Below, piece after piece: positions 21,772 to 32,848 of a DNA stretch of 64,000 nt. Origin of the DNA: Rhodocyclaceae bacterium (GTDB lineage Bacteria > Pseudomonadota > Gammaproteobacteria > Burkholderiales > Rhodocyclaceae); assembly GCA_026417115.1 (NCBI GenBank), contig JAOADW010000035.1, positions 32,756 to 96,755 of the forward strand, in the 5' to 3' direction. Positions within the stretch are counted from its first letter, which is position 1. Every line of letters begins with the position of its first letter. The translations under genes and the position numbers were made by a program. The notes below the pieces were generated by a model. The model was not told the DNA's origin and did not search any database. It worked only from the letters and a program-made list of their open reading frames with translations.

Positions 21772-23859
21772 CTAGGCTACCTTGAAATGATCCACCGTTT
21801 GCCGCAACTGCTCGGCGGTCGCGCGCAAGGACTCCGCGGCGGCGTTCGCCTCGAGCACGGTTTGCAGATTGCGGTCGATCAGTTGCGAGATGTGCTCCAT
21901 TTCGTTCGCCACCTGCTCGGAGGCGGCTGCCTGCTCACGCGTTGCTTCGGCGATGCGCTTGGCGCGCTCGAAAATATCGCCTGCCGCCTGTCCGATCTGC
22001 ATCAGGCCGGATGCGCCGGCGCGCACTTCTTCGATGCCATGCTCGACTTCGCCCACCGCATGGTTCATCGCACTCACCGCACGCTCGGCGACCGTGCGAA
22101 TCTCGCTGACCGTCGCGGTGATATCCGCGGTCGAGGCGGCCGTACGTTCGGCGAGCTTTCTCACTTCATCGGCCACCACCGCAAAGCCGCGCCCCATCTC
22201 GCCCGCGCGCGCGGCCTCGATCGCGGCATTCAAGGCAAGCAGATTCGTCTGATCAGCGATCTCGCGGATGGTGGCGCTGATGATGCCGATCTTGGCCACC
22301 GCTTCGCGGAGACTATCGATGGTCGCCGCGGAAGCCTTCACCGCTTCCACCACGCGCGTCGTCGCGGCCACACTCGCCTCGATTTCCCCGCGCGTGTTCT
22401 CGATCTTGCTGCGCGAGGCTTCCGCCGCCCCGAACGCATCGGCGGCATCGGTTGCCACCTGTTGCACCGAAGTGGAAAACTCTTCCGTCGCCGCCGCCAC
22501 GCTCATCACCCCCTCGCGCTGCTCGCTCGACTGCTTCGTCACCGCCTGCATGCGTGTTTCCACCAGCGTGCTCGCCGACTCGATGGTGTGGGCGGAGCCC
22601 ACCAATGCATCCGCAATGGCCGCTAGCTGCGTCTGCATCGCGGCGAGCTCGCAGAGCATGCGCCCGATTTCGTCGCGCCCAGACAAATCGATGCGGTCGG
22701 TCAGATCGCCCTGCGCGAGCTTCTCGAAATGGGCCACCGCTTGCGCTAACCGGCGATGGATTGAAGCAAGCAGATTCCAGCTTAGCGCGATGATCATGAG
22801 CAAAGCGCCGATCGTACCGACGATGCCCAGGGCGCGGATCCATTCGAAGCGCTGTTGCGCAGCGGCATATTCGCCTTCTGCCGCTTGCTCGAGCTGCTTC
22901 TCGATTTCCTGCGCCTGCCCGCGCGCCTTGGCAAGCAAGGGGTTGATCTTCTGCAGGATGAGGCGGTTCGCTTCGAGGAAATCGCCCTTGAGCAAGGCTT
23001 CCCGCGCCGGCAAGAGCCCCTCTTGGACATAGCTCGCACGCGCTTCTCTGTAGGCGGCGAGTTTTTCTTTCCATTCCGGCTCGACCAGGCGCTTTTCCAG
23101 TTCCTCTATGAGCCGCGCGAGGGCTTCTTGGTTCTTGAGGATCGCGTCGGTATGCGCCTCCAGCGGGTGATCGTGCATCTTGACGAATGGCGAAACTGGA
23201 TCATGTTGCAGCCCCAGAAGGGTCTGCCGCGCATTCTCGGTCATCAACAGGCTGATCGCGCCGACGAGCTCGATGGGCTTCAGGCGCGACTCATTGACAT
23301 GCGAGAGACTCTGATTGGCAAGGTAGATGCCTCCCACGCCCACGACTGCGCCACCGACCAACATTGCCCCGACGATGGCCATCGCCCCGATCAGCCGGCT
23401 GCGAATGGTGATGCGCTTCCACCAAGGGGGCGAGGTGTCGAGCTTGCCTTTGCTGGCATTGAGCGTGCGGTAGAGCGCCTCGGCAGCCGCGATGGCTTCG
23501 CGCGAGGCTTCGCGCCGCACCGAAAGGTAACCCACGACCTCGCCATTCTGGCGCATGGGCGTCACCAAAGCCTCCACCCAATAATGGTCGCCATCCTTCG
23601 CACGGTTCTTGACGATGCCGCGCCAAGGGTAGCCAGCCTTGATCGTGCGCCAGAGGTCTTCGAAGGCCTGCGGCGGCATGTCGGGATGCCGCACGATGTT
23701 GTGATTCTTGCCGATCAGCTCTTCGCGCGTAAATCCCGACACTTCGATGAAAGTATCATTGACGTCGGTGATGATCCCCTTGAGATCGGTCTTCGAGACG
23801 ATGTAGCGCCCTTTCGGGAAGGGTTTTTCCCGCTGGGTGACAGGCGTATTGATCTTCAC
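21772..23859 (-). CDS. Methyl-accepting chemotaxis protein with N-terminal PAS domain (Aer-like)
   Basis: A 695-residue chemoreceptor. The cytoplasmic PAS domain (about 10-120) has [19 protein letters not shown] and RHPDMPP, as in Aer-type energy sensors. A membrane helix (about 145-170) precedes a four-helix periplasmic or linker domain. A second helix (about 345-365), HAMP, and the signalling domain with its highly conserved hairpin tip ([20 protein letters not shown]) follow. I use GTG 23859 as the start: AAGGGGG lies 7 bases upstream and V-K-I-N-T-P matches the usual family N-terminus, whereas the ATG 18 bases earlier lacks a site. It likely steers the cell by redox state. Confidence 0.9.
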   Translation of the reverse strand: MKINTPVTQREKPFPKGRYIVSKTDLKGIITDVNDTFIEVSGFTREELIGKNHNIVRHPDMPPQAFEDLWRTIKAGYPWRGIVKNRAKDGDHYWVEALVTPMRQNGEVVGYLSVRREASREAIAAAEALYRTLNASKGKLDTSPPWWKRITIRSRLIGAMAIVGAMLVGGAVVGVGGIYLANQSLSHVNESRLKPIELVGAISLLMTENARQTLLGLQHDPVSPFVKMHDHPLEAHTDAILKNQEALARLIEELEKRLVEPEWKEKLAAYREARASYVQEGLLPAREALLKGDFLEANRLILQKINPLLAKARGQAQEIEKQLEQAAEGEYAAAQQRFEWIRALGIVGTIGALLMIIALSWNLLASIHRRLAQAVAHFEKLAQGDLTDRIDLSGRDEIGRMLCELAAMQTQLAAIADALVGSAHTIESASTLVETRMQAVTKQSSEQREGVMSVAAATEEFSTSVQQVATDAADAFGAAEASRSKIENTRGEIEASVAATTRVVEAVKASAATIDSLREAVAKIGIISATIREIADQTNLLALNAAIEAARAGEMGRGFAVVADEVRKLAERTAASTADITATVSEIRTVAERAVSAMNHAVGEVEHGIEEVRAGASGLMQIGQAAGDIFERAKRIAEATREQAAASEQVANEMEHISQLIDRNLQTVLEANAAAESLRATAEQLRQTVDHFKVA

Positions 23860-24628
23860 GCGGCATCCCCCTTTCATGCAAGACGATCATGCCGAAAGCA
23901 TCCGGCGTTCGTTGTTTGTTCTTGGATCGTCTGGCAACCCCGCGATCATCGGCATATTTTTGCGCCATTAGATTGGGGCTTTGCGCACCTGCCTTTCGGC
24001 CAGGCTTGCCCTGAGCAGACGCATCGAGTTTATATCGAGTTTATACTAATACGACAGACAATGGGCATGTCCTGAGCGGATGGCCCTTCTGATCTTCGCT
24101 TGTCGGCCGGCAATGTGTTTTCCGCGCTTGGAAAAAAGCGTGCGGGAGGCAGGGCCCGATAGTTTCTTCGTGACGGCGCAAGCCGCTAGCCAAGGCAGAC
24201 GCGGTGCGGCCCGCTCTTTTCGCCGCAGAGCGCGCCTCATCCGTGCTCGCAGCACACCCTTCGAGGCTTTCCTGCGGCGCGCACAGGCTGATGCCGAAGC
24301 CCGCCGTCATGCGCAGGCGGGTGTGGTGCAATCTCGATCGGCCGCGCGGCCAAAGCGCAGCGGATGCGCTCAGCGACTTGCCTTGCCGCTTCTTCGCTTG
24401 CGGCAGAGGCATCACGAGGGCGGACTGGGATAGGCATACCCACCCCAGGCATGCGCCATCAACCCATGAAAAGGGTATAGAGGAGCCCGTCGCTTTTCTG
24501 TGGCTTCTCGCTATCCGCCGCTTTCCTCAATGCGCGCATCTCCGTGCCGCACGACAAGCGTCAGCGCGCTGCGGCTTTTTCTCGCGCAATGCTGCGCTCG
24601 GGCATGATCTGCCTTTCCCCCAGCTTTT
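23860..24628. other. 769-base interval with no intact gene
   Basis: Between the chemoreceptor start and the aberrant tRNA there is no intact reading frame with family resemblance. It holds a GGDEF relic (about 24190-24450, listed separately). A short tandem duplication of an 11-base unit (ATCGAGTTTAT-like) lies at about 24028-24050. The part 24452-24628 shows nothing I can assign. The disrupted coding sequence suggests this is an eroding region rather than a regulatory one. Confidence 0.6.
24190..24450 (-). pseudogene. Frameshifted C-terminal remnant of a GGDEF (diguanylate cyclase) gene
   Basis: Reading leftward, one frame gives SEEAARQVAERIRCALAARP, the typical helix after the GGDEF motif. 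About 25 bases later the pattern continues in another frame with RMTAGFGISLCAPQ and then TDEARSAAKRAGRTA, which corresponds to the terminal ASxGIS...ADEALYRAKxAGRN block of GGDEF domains. The GGDEF motif itself and everything before it are missing. The frame break and loss of the Leu-Tyr in ALYxAK mark it as non-functional. It has no counterpart frame that is intact. Confidence 0.65.
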
Positions 24629-24706
<78 letters not shown>

Positions 24707-24735
24707 CTGGGCCCATTATAACAGAAGAGCGCGCT

Positions 24736-25116
24736 TCACACGTGCAACAGCGCGATGATTTCCGCGATTTCGCGCTTGAGCCCGGAAAGATCGATGGCTT
24801 GCCCTTCTGGCTTGGCGGCAGGCTTCTTTTCCGCAGCGCCCAGCTCGGCTAATCGATTGCGCGCGCCGCTGATGGTAAACCCCTCTTCATACAGGAGTTG
24901 CCGGATACGGCGCACGAGCAACACCTCGTGGTGTTGGTAATAACGCCGATTGCCGCGGCGCTTCAGCGGTTTGAGCTGAGTGAATTCCTGCTCCCAATAA
25001 CGCAGCACGTGCGGCTTCACGCCGCAGAGCTCGGCGACTTCGCCGATCGTGAAATAGCGCTTTGCCGGAATCGGAGGCAGGGAGGCCGTCGGCTTATGCT
25101 CCGGCGGGTTCGCCAT
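24736..25116 (-). CDS. MerR-family regulator downstream of ihfA
   Basis: A 126-residue regulator with a MerR winged helix at residues 20-90 ([25 protein letters not shown]) and a short coiled tail. It has no C-terminal metal-binding cysteines, so it belongs to the small MlrA-like group of unknown signal that betaproteobacteria keep next to ihfA. It overlaps ihfA by 23 bases and precedes the tRNA by about 30 bases. Confidence 0.88.
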   Translation of the reverse strand: MANPPEHKPTASLPPIPAKRYFTIGEVAELCGVKPHVLRYWEQEFTQLKPLKRRGNRRYYQHHEVLLVRRIRQLLYEEGFTISGARNRLAELGAAEKKPAAKPEGQAIDLSGLKREIAEIIALLHV

Positions 25117-25399
25117 GGGCTGCCTCCACCAAGGCTTTCAGTTTGTGACTGGCGTGGAAGGTGACGACGCGCCGCGCAGTGATCGGAATCTCCTCACCCG
25201 TCTTGGGGTTGCGTCCCGGCCGCTCGCGCTTGTCGCGCAGCTGAAAGTTACCGAAACCCGAGAGCTTGACTGCTTCTCCGGCCTCGAGCGCCTTGCTGAT
25301 TTCGTCGAAGAAGGCTTCGACCATGTCCTTGGCTTCGCGCTTGTTGAGCCCGACCTTCTCGAACAGGGCTTCGGCCAATTCGGCCTTGGTCATCGTCAT
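25094..25399 (-). CDS. ihfA: Integration host factor subunit alpha
   Basis: A 101-residue DNA-bending protein of the HU/IHF family with LTGFGNFQ-type beta-arm motif ([13 protein letters not shown]) and the proline region [12 protein letters not shown]. It pairs with IhfB. I use ATG 25399 (M-T-M-T-K-A-E-L) because GAGGGGG precedes it, and the family starts there. The longer form beginning 15 bases upstream would use the ribosome site as coding sequence. It follows pheT in the conserved translation operon. Confidence 0.94.
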   Translation of the reverse strand: MTMTKAELAEALFEKVGLNKREAKDMVEAFFDEISKALEAGEAVKLSGFGNFQLRDKRERPGRNPKTGEEIPITARRVVTFHASHKLKALVEAAHGEPAGA

Positions 25400-25410
25400 G
25401 CTTTTCCCCC

Positions 25411-27783
25411 TCACTGTCTGAGCATCGCCCCGTGCTCGCGGAAAGCCGCGTCGAGCATCCGCTTGATCGCCGCGTCGGCATCGTGGTCGGATAGGGTCTT
25501 TTGAGTATCTTGCATCGTGATGCGAAAGGCAAGGCTTTTCTTCCCTTCCGTAACCCCTTTGCCTTGATAGACGTCGAAGAGCGAAACATCGCGCACATAG
25601 CCAGGCGCAGCGCGGCGCAGGGTGTCGACGAGCGCCGACGCGGAGCAGGCGACCTCGACGATGAGCGCGAGATCGCGCACGACCGCCGGGAAGCGCGAGA
25701 TCTCCTGATAATGCGGCATGTCGTGCCTAAGGAGCGCGTCGAGATCGAGCTCAGCCACGACGACGGCGACAGGGATCTCGTATTTCTGCCGCCAAAGCGG
25801 ATGAAGCTCGCCCAGGATGCCGATCGACCTCCCCGCTAGCAGGATACGCGCCGAGCGGCCAGGATGCAAGGCCGGGTGAGGAAAAGCGACGGACTCGATG
25901 CGCGCAGGCGCGAAGAGCGCCTCGATGTCGCCCTTGAGATCGAAGAAGTCGACGGGGCGCCGGGACAGGCCCCATTGCAAGGGGTAAGCTTCGCCTGCAG
26001 CCAACATCCCGAGACGCATCGGTTGCGCATGGCCCGTCTCTGCTGTCGCATCAGGGCTGAAGCAGCGACCGATCTCGAACAGGCGCACCCTGTCGAGCTG
26101 GCGTTTGAGATTCGTCTGCAGGACGCCGACGAGTCCGCCGATCAGGGAGGAACGCATCACCGCGAGATGGCTCGCGATGGGATTGGCAAGCCGCACCGGT
26201 TTGTCATTGCCGGCGAGATCGGCTTCCCATTCCGGAGGCACGAAGCTGTAATTGATCACCTCATAATAGCCGCGCGCAGCCAGCTGGCGACGCAATGCAT
26301 AGGGCGAACGCTGCGCTTCGGGCTGCGGCCGCATGGATAGCTGCGCCGAAGGGGGGTGGGCGGGGATGTTCTCATAACCGTGCAGACGCGCAAGCTCCTC
26401 GACGAGATCCTCTTCAATCGCCAGGTCGAAACGCCACGTAGGCGGCATGACGACGAGCGCATCCGCTTCCTGGCGGGGCGCCAAGCCCAGGCCCGTCAGC
26501 AGCCGCTCGCATTGTGCGAGAGTCAACTCGATGCCGAGGAGTCGGCTTGCACGCGCGGGAGAAAGCCGAATCGCCTGACGTGTCGGCAAGTGCGGAAGAC
26601 TTTCCGCTTCGCAAAGGGGGCCGGCTTTGCCGCCACAGATCGCCAGGATCAAGGCGGTCGCTCGTTCGAGCGCTGCTCGCTGCAAGGCGAAGTCGACGCC
26701 GCGCTCGAAACGATGCGCAGCGTCGGAAGAAAAGCCGAGCGCACGCGCGCGGCCCGCAATCGCGCTGGGTGAAAAGAAGGCGGACTCGAGAAAGACACGG
26801 CGCGTCGAAAGTCCCACTCCAGATTCCTCACCACCCATGATGCCCGCAAGCGCCAGCGCCTTTTCGTCATCGGCGATCAAGGCGACATCGGCGGCAGGTT
26901 CGACCGTCTGGCCGTTGAGCAAGAGCAGGCGCTCGCCGGCACGAGGATAACGCACATGGATTGCCCCGACGAGCTTTTCGTCGTCGAAGGCATGCAAGGG
27001 TTGCCCGAGCTCGAGCATCACGTAATTGGTGATATCGACGAGTGCCGAAATCGATCGCACGCCGCAGCGCAGAAGCCGCGCTTTCATCCATTCCGGCGTC
27101 GGCGCGGCCGCATTGACGTCCGCGATGACGCGTCCGCAATAACGCGGACACGCCTCTGGCGCATCGAGCACGATGGCGCGGACATCCGCAATCGTTGGCG
27201 CGACCGCTTGAATTTCAGGCATTTTCGCCGCAACTCCCGTGAGCGCCATGAGCTCGCGCGCCAAGCCCTTCAGCGACAGGCAATCGGCGCGATTCGGGGT
27301 CAGCTTGAGCGTGATGATTTGGTCATCGAGTGCAAGGTATTGACGCAGATCCTTGCCAAGTGGGGCATCGCCGGGCAATGTCATGATACCGTCATGATCC
27401 TCCGCCAGGCCGAGTTCGCGCGCCGAGCACAACATGCCATAGCTGTCTATGCCGCGCACCTTGGCGACCTTGATTTCACCGCCCGGCAACTTGGCGCCGG
27501 GAAGCGCGCAGGGGACATGCAAGCCAGCCTCGACATTGGGAGCGCCGCACACGATCGAGAGGACGCCGTGAGCGCCGGCATCGACCTGACAAAGTTTGAG
27601 CCGGTCCGCATGGGGATGTTTTTCCACCGCGAGCACGCGCGCCACGACGACGCCATGGAATTTCGGCGCCACGGGCTTCTGCTCTTCGACTTCGAGCCCC
27701 GCCATGGTGAGCAGGTGGCAGAGCTCCTCGCTCGAAAGCGGCGGGTCGATGAATTCACGCAACCAGGATTCAGGAAATTGCAT
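25411..27783 (-). CDS. pheT: Phenylalanyl-tRNA synthetase beta subunit
   Basis: A 790-residue subunit with the tRNA-binding OB domain (about 40-150), B3/B4 editing domain (about 210-400), B5 (about 400-475), a catalytic-like module, and the C-terminal ferredoxin-like anticodon domain (about 695-790). ATG 27783 gives the family start [11 protein letters not shown] and lies 4 bases after pheS. Earlier in-frame codons run through pheS. Together with PheS it charges tRNA-Phe. Confidence 0.97.
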   Translation of the reverse strand: MQFPESWLREFIDPPLSSEELCHLLTMAGLEVEEQKPVAPKFHGVVVARVLAVEKHPHADRLKLCQVDAGAHGVLSIVCGAPNVEAGLHVPCALPGAKLPGGEIKVAKVRGIDSYGMLCSARELGLAEDHDGIMTLPGDAPLGKDLRQYLALDDQIITLKLTPNRADCLSLKGLARELMALTGVAAKMPEIQAVAPTIADVRAIVLDAPEACPRYCGRVIADVNAAAPTPEWMKARLLRCGVRSISALVDITNYVMLELGQPLHAFDDEKLVGAIHVRYPRAGERLLLLNGQTVEPAADVALIADDEKALALAGIMGGEESGVGLSTRRVFLESAFFSPSAIAGRARALGFSSDAAHRFERGVDFALQRAALERATALILAICGGKAGPLCEAESLPHLPTRQAIRLSPARASRLLGIELTLAQCERLLTGLGLAPRQEADALVVMPPTWRFDLAIEEDLVEELARLHGYENIPAHPPSAQLSMRPQPEAQRSPYALRRQLAARGYYEVINYSFVPPEWEADLAGNDKPVRLANPIASHLAVMRSSLIGGLVGVLQTNLKRQLDRVRLFEIGRCFSPDATAETGHAQPMRLGMLAAGEAYPLQWGLSRRPVDFFDLKGDIEALFAPARIESVAFPHPALHPGRSARILLAGRSIGILGELHPLWRQKYEIPVAVVVAELDLDALLRHDMPHYQEISRFPAVVRDLALIVEVACSASALVDTLRRAAPGYVRDVSLFDVYQGKGVTEGKKSLAFRITMQDTQKTLSDHDADAAIKRMLDAAFREHGAMLRQ

Positions 27784-27787
27784 GGCG

Positions 27788-28840
<1,053 letters not shown>

Positions 28841-28847
28841 TCAAGAA

Positions 28848-28875
28848 GTCATGCCGGCGCAGGCGCCGGCATGAC
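28848..28875 (-). repeat. GC-rich 12-bp hairpin between rplT and pheS
   Basis: A perfect inverted repeat: GTCATGCCGGCG, a 4-base loop, then CGCCGGCATGAC. On the transcribed (minus) strand it is not followed by a T run, so it is unlikely to be a full terminator. It may tune pheST expression or stabilise RNA. It shares the word GCGCCGGCATG with the hairpin at 32056-32081. Confidence 0.7.
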
Positions 28876-28878
28876 ACA

Positions 28879-29238
28879 TCATAGAGCGAGGCTCGCTTTG
28901 GCCGCCTCGGCGATCTTGGCGAACGCAGCCTTGTCGGTGACGGCAAGATCGGCCAATACCTTGCGGTCGATCTCGATCGCCGCCTTTTTCAGGCCGTTCA
29001 TCAAGGTGCTGTATTTCATGCCGAGCTCGCGCGCCGCCGCGTTGATGCGAGCGATCCAGAGCGCGCGGAACTGGCGTTTTCTCTGGCGGCGGTCACGATA
29101 TTGGTATTGACCGGCCTTCATCACCGCCTGCTTGGCGACGCGGAAGACATTCTTCCGGCGGCCACGATAGCCCTTGGCCTGGGCGATGACCTTCTTGTGG
29201 CGCGCGCGCGCCGTCACACCGCGTTTGACTCGTGGCAT
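28879..29238 (-). CDS. rplT: 50S ribosomal protein L20
   Basis: A 119-residue basic protein of the L20 family, starting [17 protein letters not shown], with [20 protein letters not shown] in the centre. It helps early 50S assembly by binding 23S rRNA and in enterobacteria represses its own operon. The ATG is preceded by AAGGAGAG. It follows rpmI by 12 bases. Confidence 0.98.
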   Translation of the reverse strand: MPRVKRGVTARARHKKVIAQAKGYRGRRKNVFRVAKQAVMKAGQYQYRDRRQRKRQFRALWIARINAAARELGMKYSTLMNGLKKAAIEIDRKVLADLAVTDKAAFAKIAEAAKASLAL

Positions 29239-29250
29239 CGCGCACTCTCC

Positions 29251-29448
29251 TTATGCGTAGGGCAACATCGCGCGCACATGCGCGAGATCCGAAGGATGCA
29301 CGGCAACCATGCCGCGCAGCTGGCGTTTCGTCTTGGCGCTCTTCTTGGTCAGGATGTGGCGCTTATAGGCCTGCGAGCGCTTGACGCCGCCCGAGCCGCG
29401 CACCTTGAAGCGCTTGGCAGCGCCGCTTTTCGTCTTCATCTTGGGCAT
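29251..29448 (-). CDS. rpmI: 50S ribosomal protein L35
   Basis: A 65-residue L35 protein ([16 protein letters not shown], then [16 protein letters not shown]). ATG 29448 has AAGGAGAG 6 bases upstream. A longer in-frame extension would consume the spacer after infC and does not resemble the family. The 115-base gap to infC contains no gene. Confidence 0.97.
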   Translation of the reverse strand: MPKMKTKSGAAKRFKVRGSGGVKRSQAYKRHILTKKSAKTKRQLRGMVAVHPSDLAHVRAMLPYA

Positions 29449-29563
29449 GACATCTCTCCTTCTTGCTTCATGGACGACGGGTGGCCCCCATTCGAAGGCG
29501 CTTTTCCAACCCGCACCCACTTATCTCGAACGCCGCCTCCTTGCAGAGGCGGCCAAAAAACTC

Positions 29564-30091
29564 TCAATGCGACTTTTTCTTGGCCGGCGCGAGCACCATC
29601 ACGAGCTGCCTTCCCTCCATTTTGGGAAACTGCTCGACCATCGCCAGGTGGGCGAGGTCGTTCTTGATGCGTTCGAGCATGCGCATGCCCAACTCCTGAT
29701 GCATGAGCTCACGCCCGCGAAAGCGCAAGGTGATCTTTGCCTTGTCCCCTTCGCCGAGGAATTTGACGATGTTGCGCAGCTTGATCTGGTAGTCGTTCTC
29801 GTCGGTCGCCGGCCGGAACTTGATCTCCTTGACCTCGACGACCTTCTGCTTCTTCTTCGCTTCGGCGGCGCGCTTGGCCTCCTGATACTTGAACTTGCCA
29901 TAGTCCATGAGCCGGCATACCGGCGGCTTCGCAAGCGGCGCAATCTCGACTAAATCGACCTCTGCTTCTTCCGCCATCAAAAGCGCCTGACGAATCGGAA
30001 AGATGCCAAGCTGCTCGCCGGATACGCCAATGACTCTGACTTCGGGCGCCGTGATTTCTTCGTTCACGCGCTGCGTTTTTTCCTGGGCGAT
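29564..30091 (-). CDS. infC: Translation initiation factor IF-3 (ATC start)
   Basis: IF-3 binds the 30S subunit and checks start codon pairing. The N-terminal domain (about 1-75, [14 protein letters not shown]) and C-terminal domain (about 85-170) are both complete, 175 residues. No ATG, GTG or TTG fits: the nearest TTG at 30112 lies upstream of the ribosome site. GAGGAG at 30101-30106 sits 9 bases before ATC 30091 (I-A-Q-E-K-T-Q), matching the rare AUU/AUC starts through which IF-3 represses its own synthesis. It follows thrS by 30 bases. Confidence 0.93.
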   Translation of the reverse strand: MAQEKTQRVNEEITAPEVRVIGVSGEQLGIFPIRQALLMAEEAEVDLVEIAPLAKPPVCRLMDYGKFKYQEAKRAAEAKKKQKVVEVKEIKFRPATDENDYQIKLRNIVKFLGEGDKAKITLRFRGRELMHQELGMRMLERIKNDLAHLAMVEQFPKMEGRQLVMVLAPAKKKSH

Positions 30092-30121
30092 GGTGCAAAT
30101 CTCCTCTAGCAATAACCCACA

Positions 30122-32032
30122 TCACACCGCGCGCGTCTTGCATTCGGTCTGCAATCGCTCGATGAATGCCTCAAGGGACATTTGACCGAGATCCTGATTG
30201 CCTCGGGCGCGCACGGCTACGGTTCCAGCCGCCTTCTCCTTCTCGCCGACAATGGCAAGATAAGGCCGTTTGAGCAGGCTGTGCTGGCGGATTTTATAGT
30301 TGATCTTTTCTCCACGCAAATCCGCCTCGACGCGCAAGCCAACCTCCTTGAGCTTGCCTGCAACATGAGATGCATATTCGGCTTGTCCCTCAGCGATCGA
30401 GCACACTACGACCTGCACCGGCGCAAGCCACAACGGCAGCGCGCCTGCATAGTTTTCCAGCAGAATGCCGATGAAGCGCTCGAACGAACCAAGGATCGCG
30501 CGATGCAACATCACCGGCGTATGGCGCGCGTTGTCTTCGCCCACGTATTCCGCCGCCAGCCGTGCAGGCATCGAGAAATCGACCTGCATCGTGCCGCACT
30601 GCCAGGAGCGGCCAATCGCGTCCTTGATGTGGAATTCGATCTTCGGCCCATAGAACGCGCCTTCGCCCGCGAGCTCGACCCAAGGCAGGCCGCTTTGCCT
30701 CAACGCCTCGCGCAAGGCGTTTTCCGCCTTGTCCCAGATCGCATCGTCACCCACACGGCTTGCTGGCCGTAAGGCGAGCTTGACCGCCACCTCATGAAAG
30801 CCGAAATCGGCATAGACTTTGCGCACCAAGGCGATGAAGGCGCGCACCTCTGGCAGGATTTGCTCTTCCGTGCAAAAGATGTGGCCATCGTCTTGCGTGA
30901 AGCCGCGCACGCGCATCACGCCATGCAAGGCGCCCGACGGTTCGTTGCGATGACAGGAGCCGAATTCTCCATAGCGCAGCGGTAAATCGCGATAGGAACG
31001 CACGCTGGCATTGAAGATCTGCACGTGTCCCGGGCAGTTCATCGGTTTGACCGCATATTCGCGGTTTTCCGACTCGGTGGTAAACATGTTGACCTTGTAG
31101 TGCTCCCAATGGCCTGATCTTTCCCAAAGGCTCTTGTCGAGAATCTGGGGGCAACGCACTTCGAGATAGCCGTTGTCGCGATAGACCGCGCGCATATACT
31201 GCTCGATTTCCTGCCAGATGATCCAGCCATGCGGGTGCCAGAAAACGAGCCCGGGCGCCTCCTCTTGCAGGTGAAAGAGATCGAGCAGCTTGCCGAGCTT
31301 GCGATGGTCGCGCTTTTCGGCCTCTGCGAGCATGGCGAGATAAGCGTCGAGCTCTTGCTTCGTCGCCCAGGCAGTGCCATAGATGCGCTGCAGTTGCTCA
31401 TTCTTCGCATCGCCGCGCCAATAGGCCCCGGCAACCTTCATCAGCTTGAAGTGCTTGAGGCGACCCGTGGAGGGGACATGAGGGCCGCGGCAGAGATCGA
31501 TGAAATCTCCCTCGCGATAGAGCGAAATCTCTTCTCCCTCGGGAATCGCCGCAATCAGTTCGGCCTTATACCGCTCCCCCTGGGAGAGGAAAAATTCGAT
31601 CGCCTTCTCGCGTGGCCAGACCTCGCGAAAAACAGGAATGTCACGGCGCGCAAGCTCCCGCATCTTTTCCTCGATGGCCTGGACGTCCTCGGGGGTGAAG
31701 GGGCGATAAGCAAAATCGTAATAGAAGCCGTTTTCGATCACCGGCCCAATGGTCACTTGTGCGTCTGGAAACAACTCCTTGACGGCATAGGCAAGCAGAT
31801 GGGCGGTCGAATGACGCAAAATCTCCAGGCCTTCGGGGTCTTTTTCGGTGACGATCGACACTTCGGCATCCTGCTCGATGCGATAGGCAGTGTCGACGAG
31901 CCGCCCATCGACCTTGCCCGCGATCGCGGCTTTGGCGAGTCCAGGGCCAATGGCGGCCGCGACTTCGGCAACCGTGGGAGCTGCGTCGAATGGGCGACGC
32001 GTTCCATCGGGCAAGGTAACGACGATGCTCAT
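30122..32032 (-). CDS. thrS: Threonyl-tRNA synthetase
   Basis: A 636-residue synthetase with N-terminal TGS domain ([16 protein letters not shown]), editing domain with HSTAHLL, class II catalytic core ([24 protein letters not shown]) and C-terminal anticodon domain. ATG 32032 gives the family length and N-terminus, although the ribosome site is weak. An in-frame ATG 36 bases earlier is possible. It heads the translation operon just below tRNA-Asp. Confidence 0.96.
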   Translation of the reverse strand: MSIVVTLPDGTRRPFDAAPTVAEVAAAIGPGLAKAAIAGKVDGRLVDTAYRIEQDAEVSIVTEKDPEGLEILRHSTAHLLAYAVKELFPDAQVTIGPVIENGFYYDFAYRPFTPEDVQAIEEKMRELARRDIPVFREVWPREKAIEFFLSQGERYKAELIAAIPEGEEISLYREGDFIDLCRGPHVPSTGRLKHFKLMKVAGAYWRGDAKNEQLQRIYGTAWATKQELDAYLAMLAEAEKRDHRKLGKLLDLFHLQEEAPGLVFWHPHGWIIWQEIEQYMRAVYRDNGYLEVRCPQILDKSLWERSGHWEHYKVNMFTTESENREYAVKPMNCPGHVQIFNASVRSYRDLPLRYGEFGSCHRNEPSGALHGVMRVRGFTQDDGHIFCTEEQILPEVRAFIALVRKVYADFGFHEVAVKLALRPASRVGDDAIWDKAENALREALRQSGLPWVELAGEGAFYGPKIEFHIKDAIGRSWQCGTMQVDFSMPARLAAEYVGEDNARHTPVMLHRAILGSFERFIGILLENYAGALPLWLAPVQVVVCSIAEGQAEYASHVAGKLKEVGLRVEADLRGEKINYKIRQHSLLKRPYLAIVGEKEKAAGTVAVRARGNQDLGQMSLEAFIERLQTECKTRAV

Positions 32033-32055
32033 GAGTCTTTGCGATAGAAAGACGA

Positions 32056-32081
32056 AGGGCGCCGGCATGCGCCGGCGCCCT
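32056..32081 (-). terminator. Hairpin between tRNA-Asp and thrS, possible terminator or attenuator
   Basis: An 11-bp inverted repeat (AGGGCGCCGGC / GCCGGCGCCCT, 4-base loop) is followed on the minus strand by TCGTCTTTCT, a loose T-rich tract. It lies 11 bases past the tRNA 3' end and 24 bases before the thrS start. It could end tRNA-Asp transcripts while allowing some read-through into thrS. Confidence 0.5.
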
Positions 32082-32091
32082 GGGAATCCAT

Positions 32092-32168
32092 TGGCGGAGT
32101 GGACGGGACTCGAACCCGCGACCCCCGGCGTGACAGGCCGGTATTCTAACCGACTGAACTACCACTCC
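32092..32168 (-). tRNA. tRNA-Asp (GTC)
   Basis: A 77-base tRNA with encoded CCA. The acceptor stem GGAGTGG/CCACTCC, discriminator G73, and anticodon loop CTGTCAC with GTC at 34-36 are all standard for tRNA-Asp. All stems pair. It has its own promoter upstream. Confidence 0.97.
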
Positions 32169-32202
32169 GCGCCGTTTCCACCCCAAAGGTGAAAACGCGT
32201 GC

Positions 32203-32230
32203 ATTTTAGCAAAGAACGCGGCCAGGGCAA
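32203..32230 (-). promoter_or_regulatory. Promoter of tRNA-Asp
   Basis: On the minus strand TTGCCC (32225-32230) and TAAAAT (32203-32208) are separated by 16 bases. This is a good housekeeping-sigma promoter, placing the transcript start about 28 bases before the mature tRNA. It may also serve thrS. Confidence 0.6.
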
Positions 32231-32297
32231 ATACTTTTATTTCCTACCGGGCAAAGTCGCCGTGCGAAGGCTGCAGCGAATTGCGAAGCGCCCGTTT

Positions 32298-32831
32298 TCA
32301 CAGCTTCACCGGTTTTTTCGCCAACTTTCGTTGCAACGTGCGCCGATGCATCTTGAGCGCCCGGGCCGTTGCCGAGATATTGCCTCCGTGCTCGCGCAGT
32401 ACGCGTTGGATGTGCTCCCACTCCAGCCGTTCGACCGACAAGGGGTCGTAAGGGGGAGAGAAACTTTTCGTCGCGTTCGCAGGTTCTGGACCGAGCGTCG
32501 CGAGGATGGCCTCCACCTCCACCGGTTTGGCGAAATACTGCACAGCGCCGAGCTTGATCGCCTCCACCGCCGTCGCGATGCTGGCATAGCCGGTGAGGAC
32601 CACGATGCGACATGACGGCGAGGCTTCCAACAACGGCTTGATGAGGGCAAGGCCCGAGAGGCTCCCCAGATTGAGATCCAATACCACTGCTTCAGGCGGT
32701 TTTTCCCGCGCCATGGTGAGCGCGGCCTCCGCATCGAGAGCGCCTCGTGCGGCAAAGCCGCGCCTTGCCAGCGCGCGTACCAAAACAGCATTGAAAGTTT
32801 CGTCGTCGTCGATCACCAACACATCATTCAT
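32298..32831 (-). CDS. regA: RegA/PrrA-type redox response regulator
   Basis: A 177-residue response regulator. The receiver domain has the acidic pocket DDD at residues 8-10, phospho-acceptor D52 in VVLDLNLG, and K102 in AKP. A short linker leads to a Fis-type helix-turn-helix whose end (GGNISATARALKMHRRTLQRKLAKK) is the hallmark of the RegA/PrrA/RoxR/ActR group. With RegB it controls denitrification, respiration and related genes according to redox state. It follows regB by 17 bases. Confidence 0.93.
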   Translation of the reverse strand: MNDVLVIDDDETFNAVLVRALARRGFAARGALDAEAALTMAREKPPEAVVLDLNLGSLSGLALIKPLLEASPSCRIVVLTGYASIATAVEAIKLGAVQYFAKPVEVEAILATLGPEPANATKSFSPPYDPLSVERLEWEHIQRVLREHGGNISATARALKMHRRTLQRKLAKKPVKL

Positions 32832-32848
32832 GCTTATGCATTCTCCCT

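Noticed and set aside
23946..23972. GCCGATGA on the minus strand upstream of the chemoreceptor, like a FliA -10
   Set aside because: The -10 matches 7 of 8 bases, but the expected TAAA 15 bases upstream reads TCTA, so the promoter is not supported.
24046..24060. TAATACGAC, resembling the start of a T7 promoter
   Set aside because: Only the first nine bases match and the essential downstream part is absent; chance in an eroded interval.
24041..24415. 124-residue open frame on the minus strand
   Set aside because: Only its first part after about residue 35 matches a GGDEF C-terminus, and the preceding helix is in another frame; treated as a pseudogene instead.
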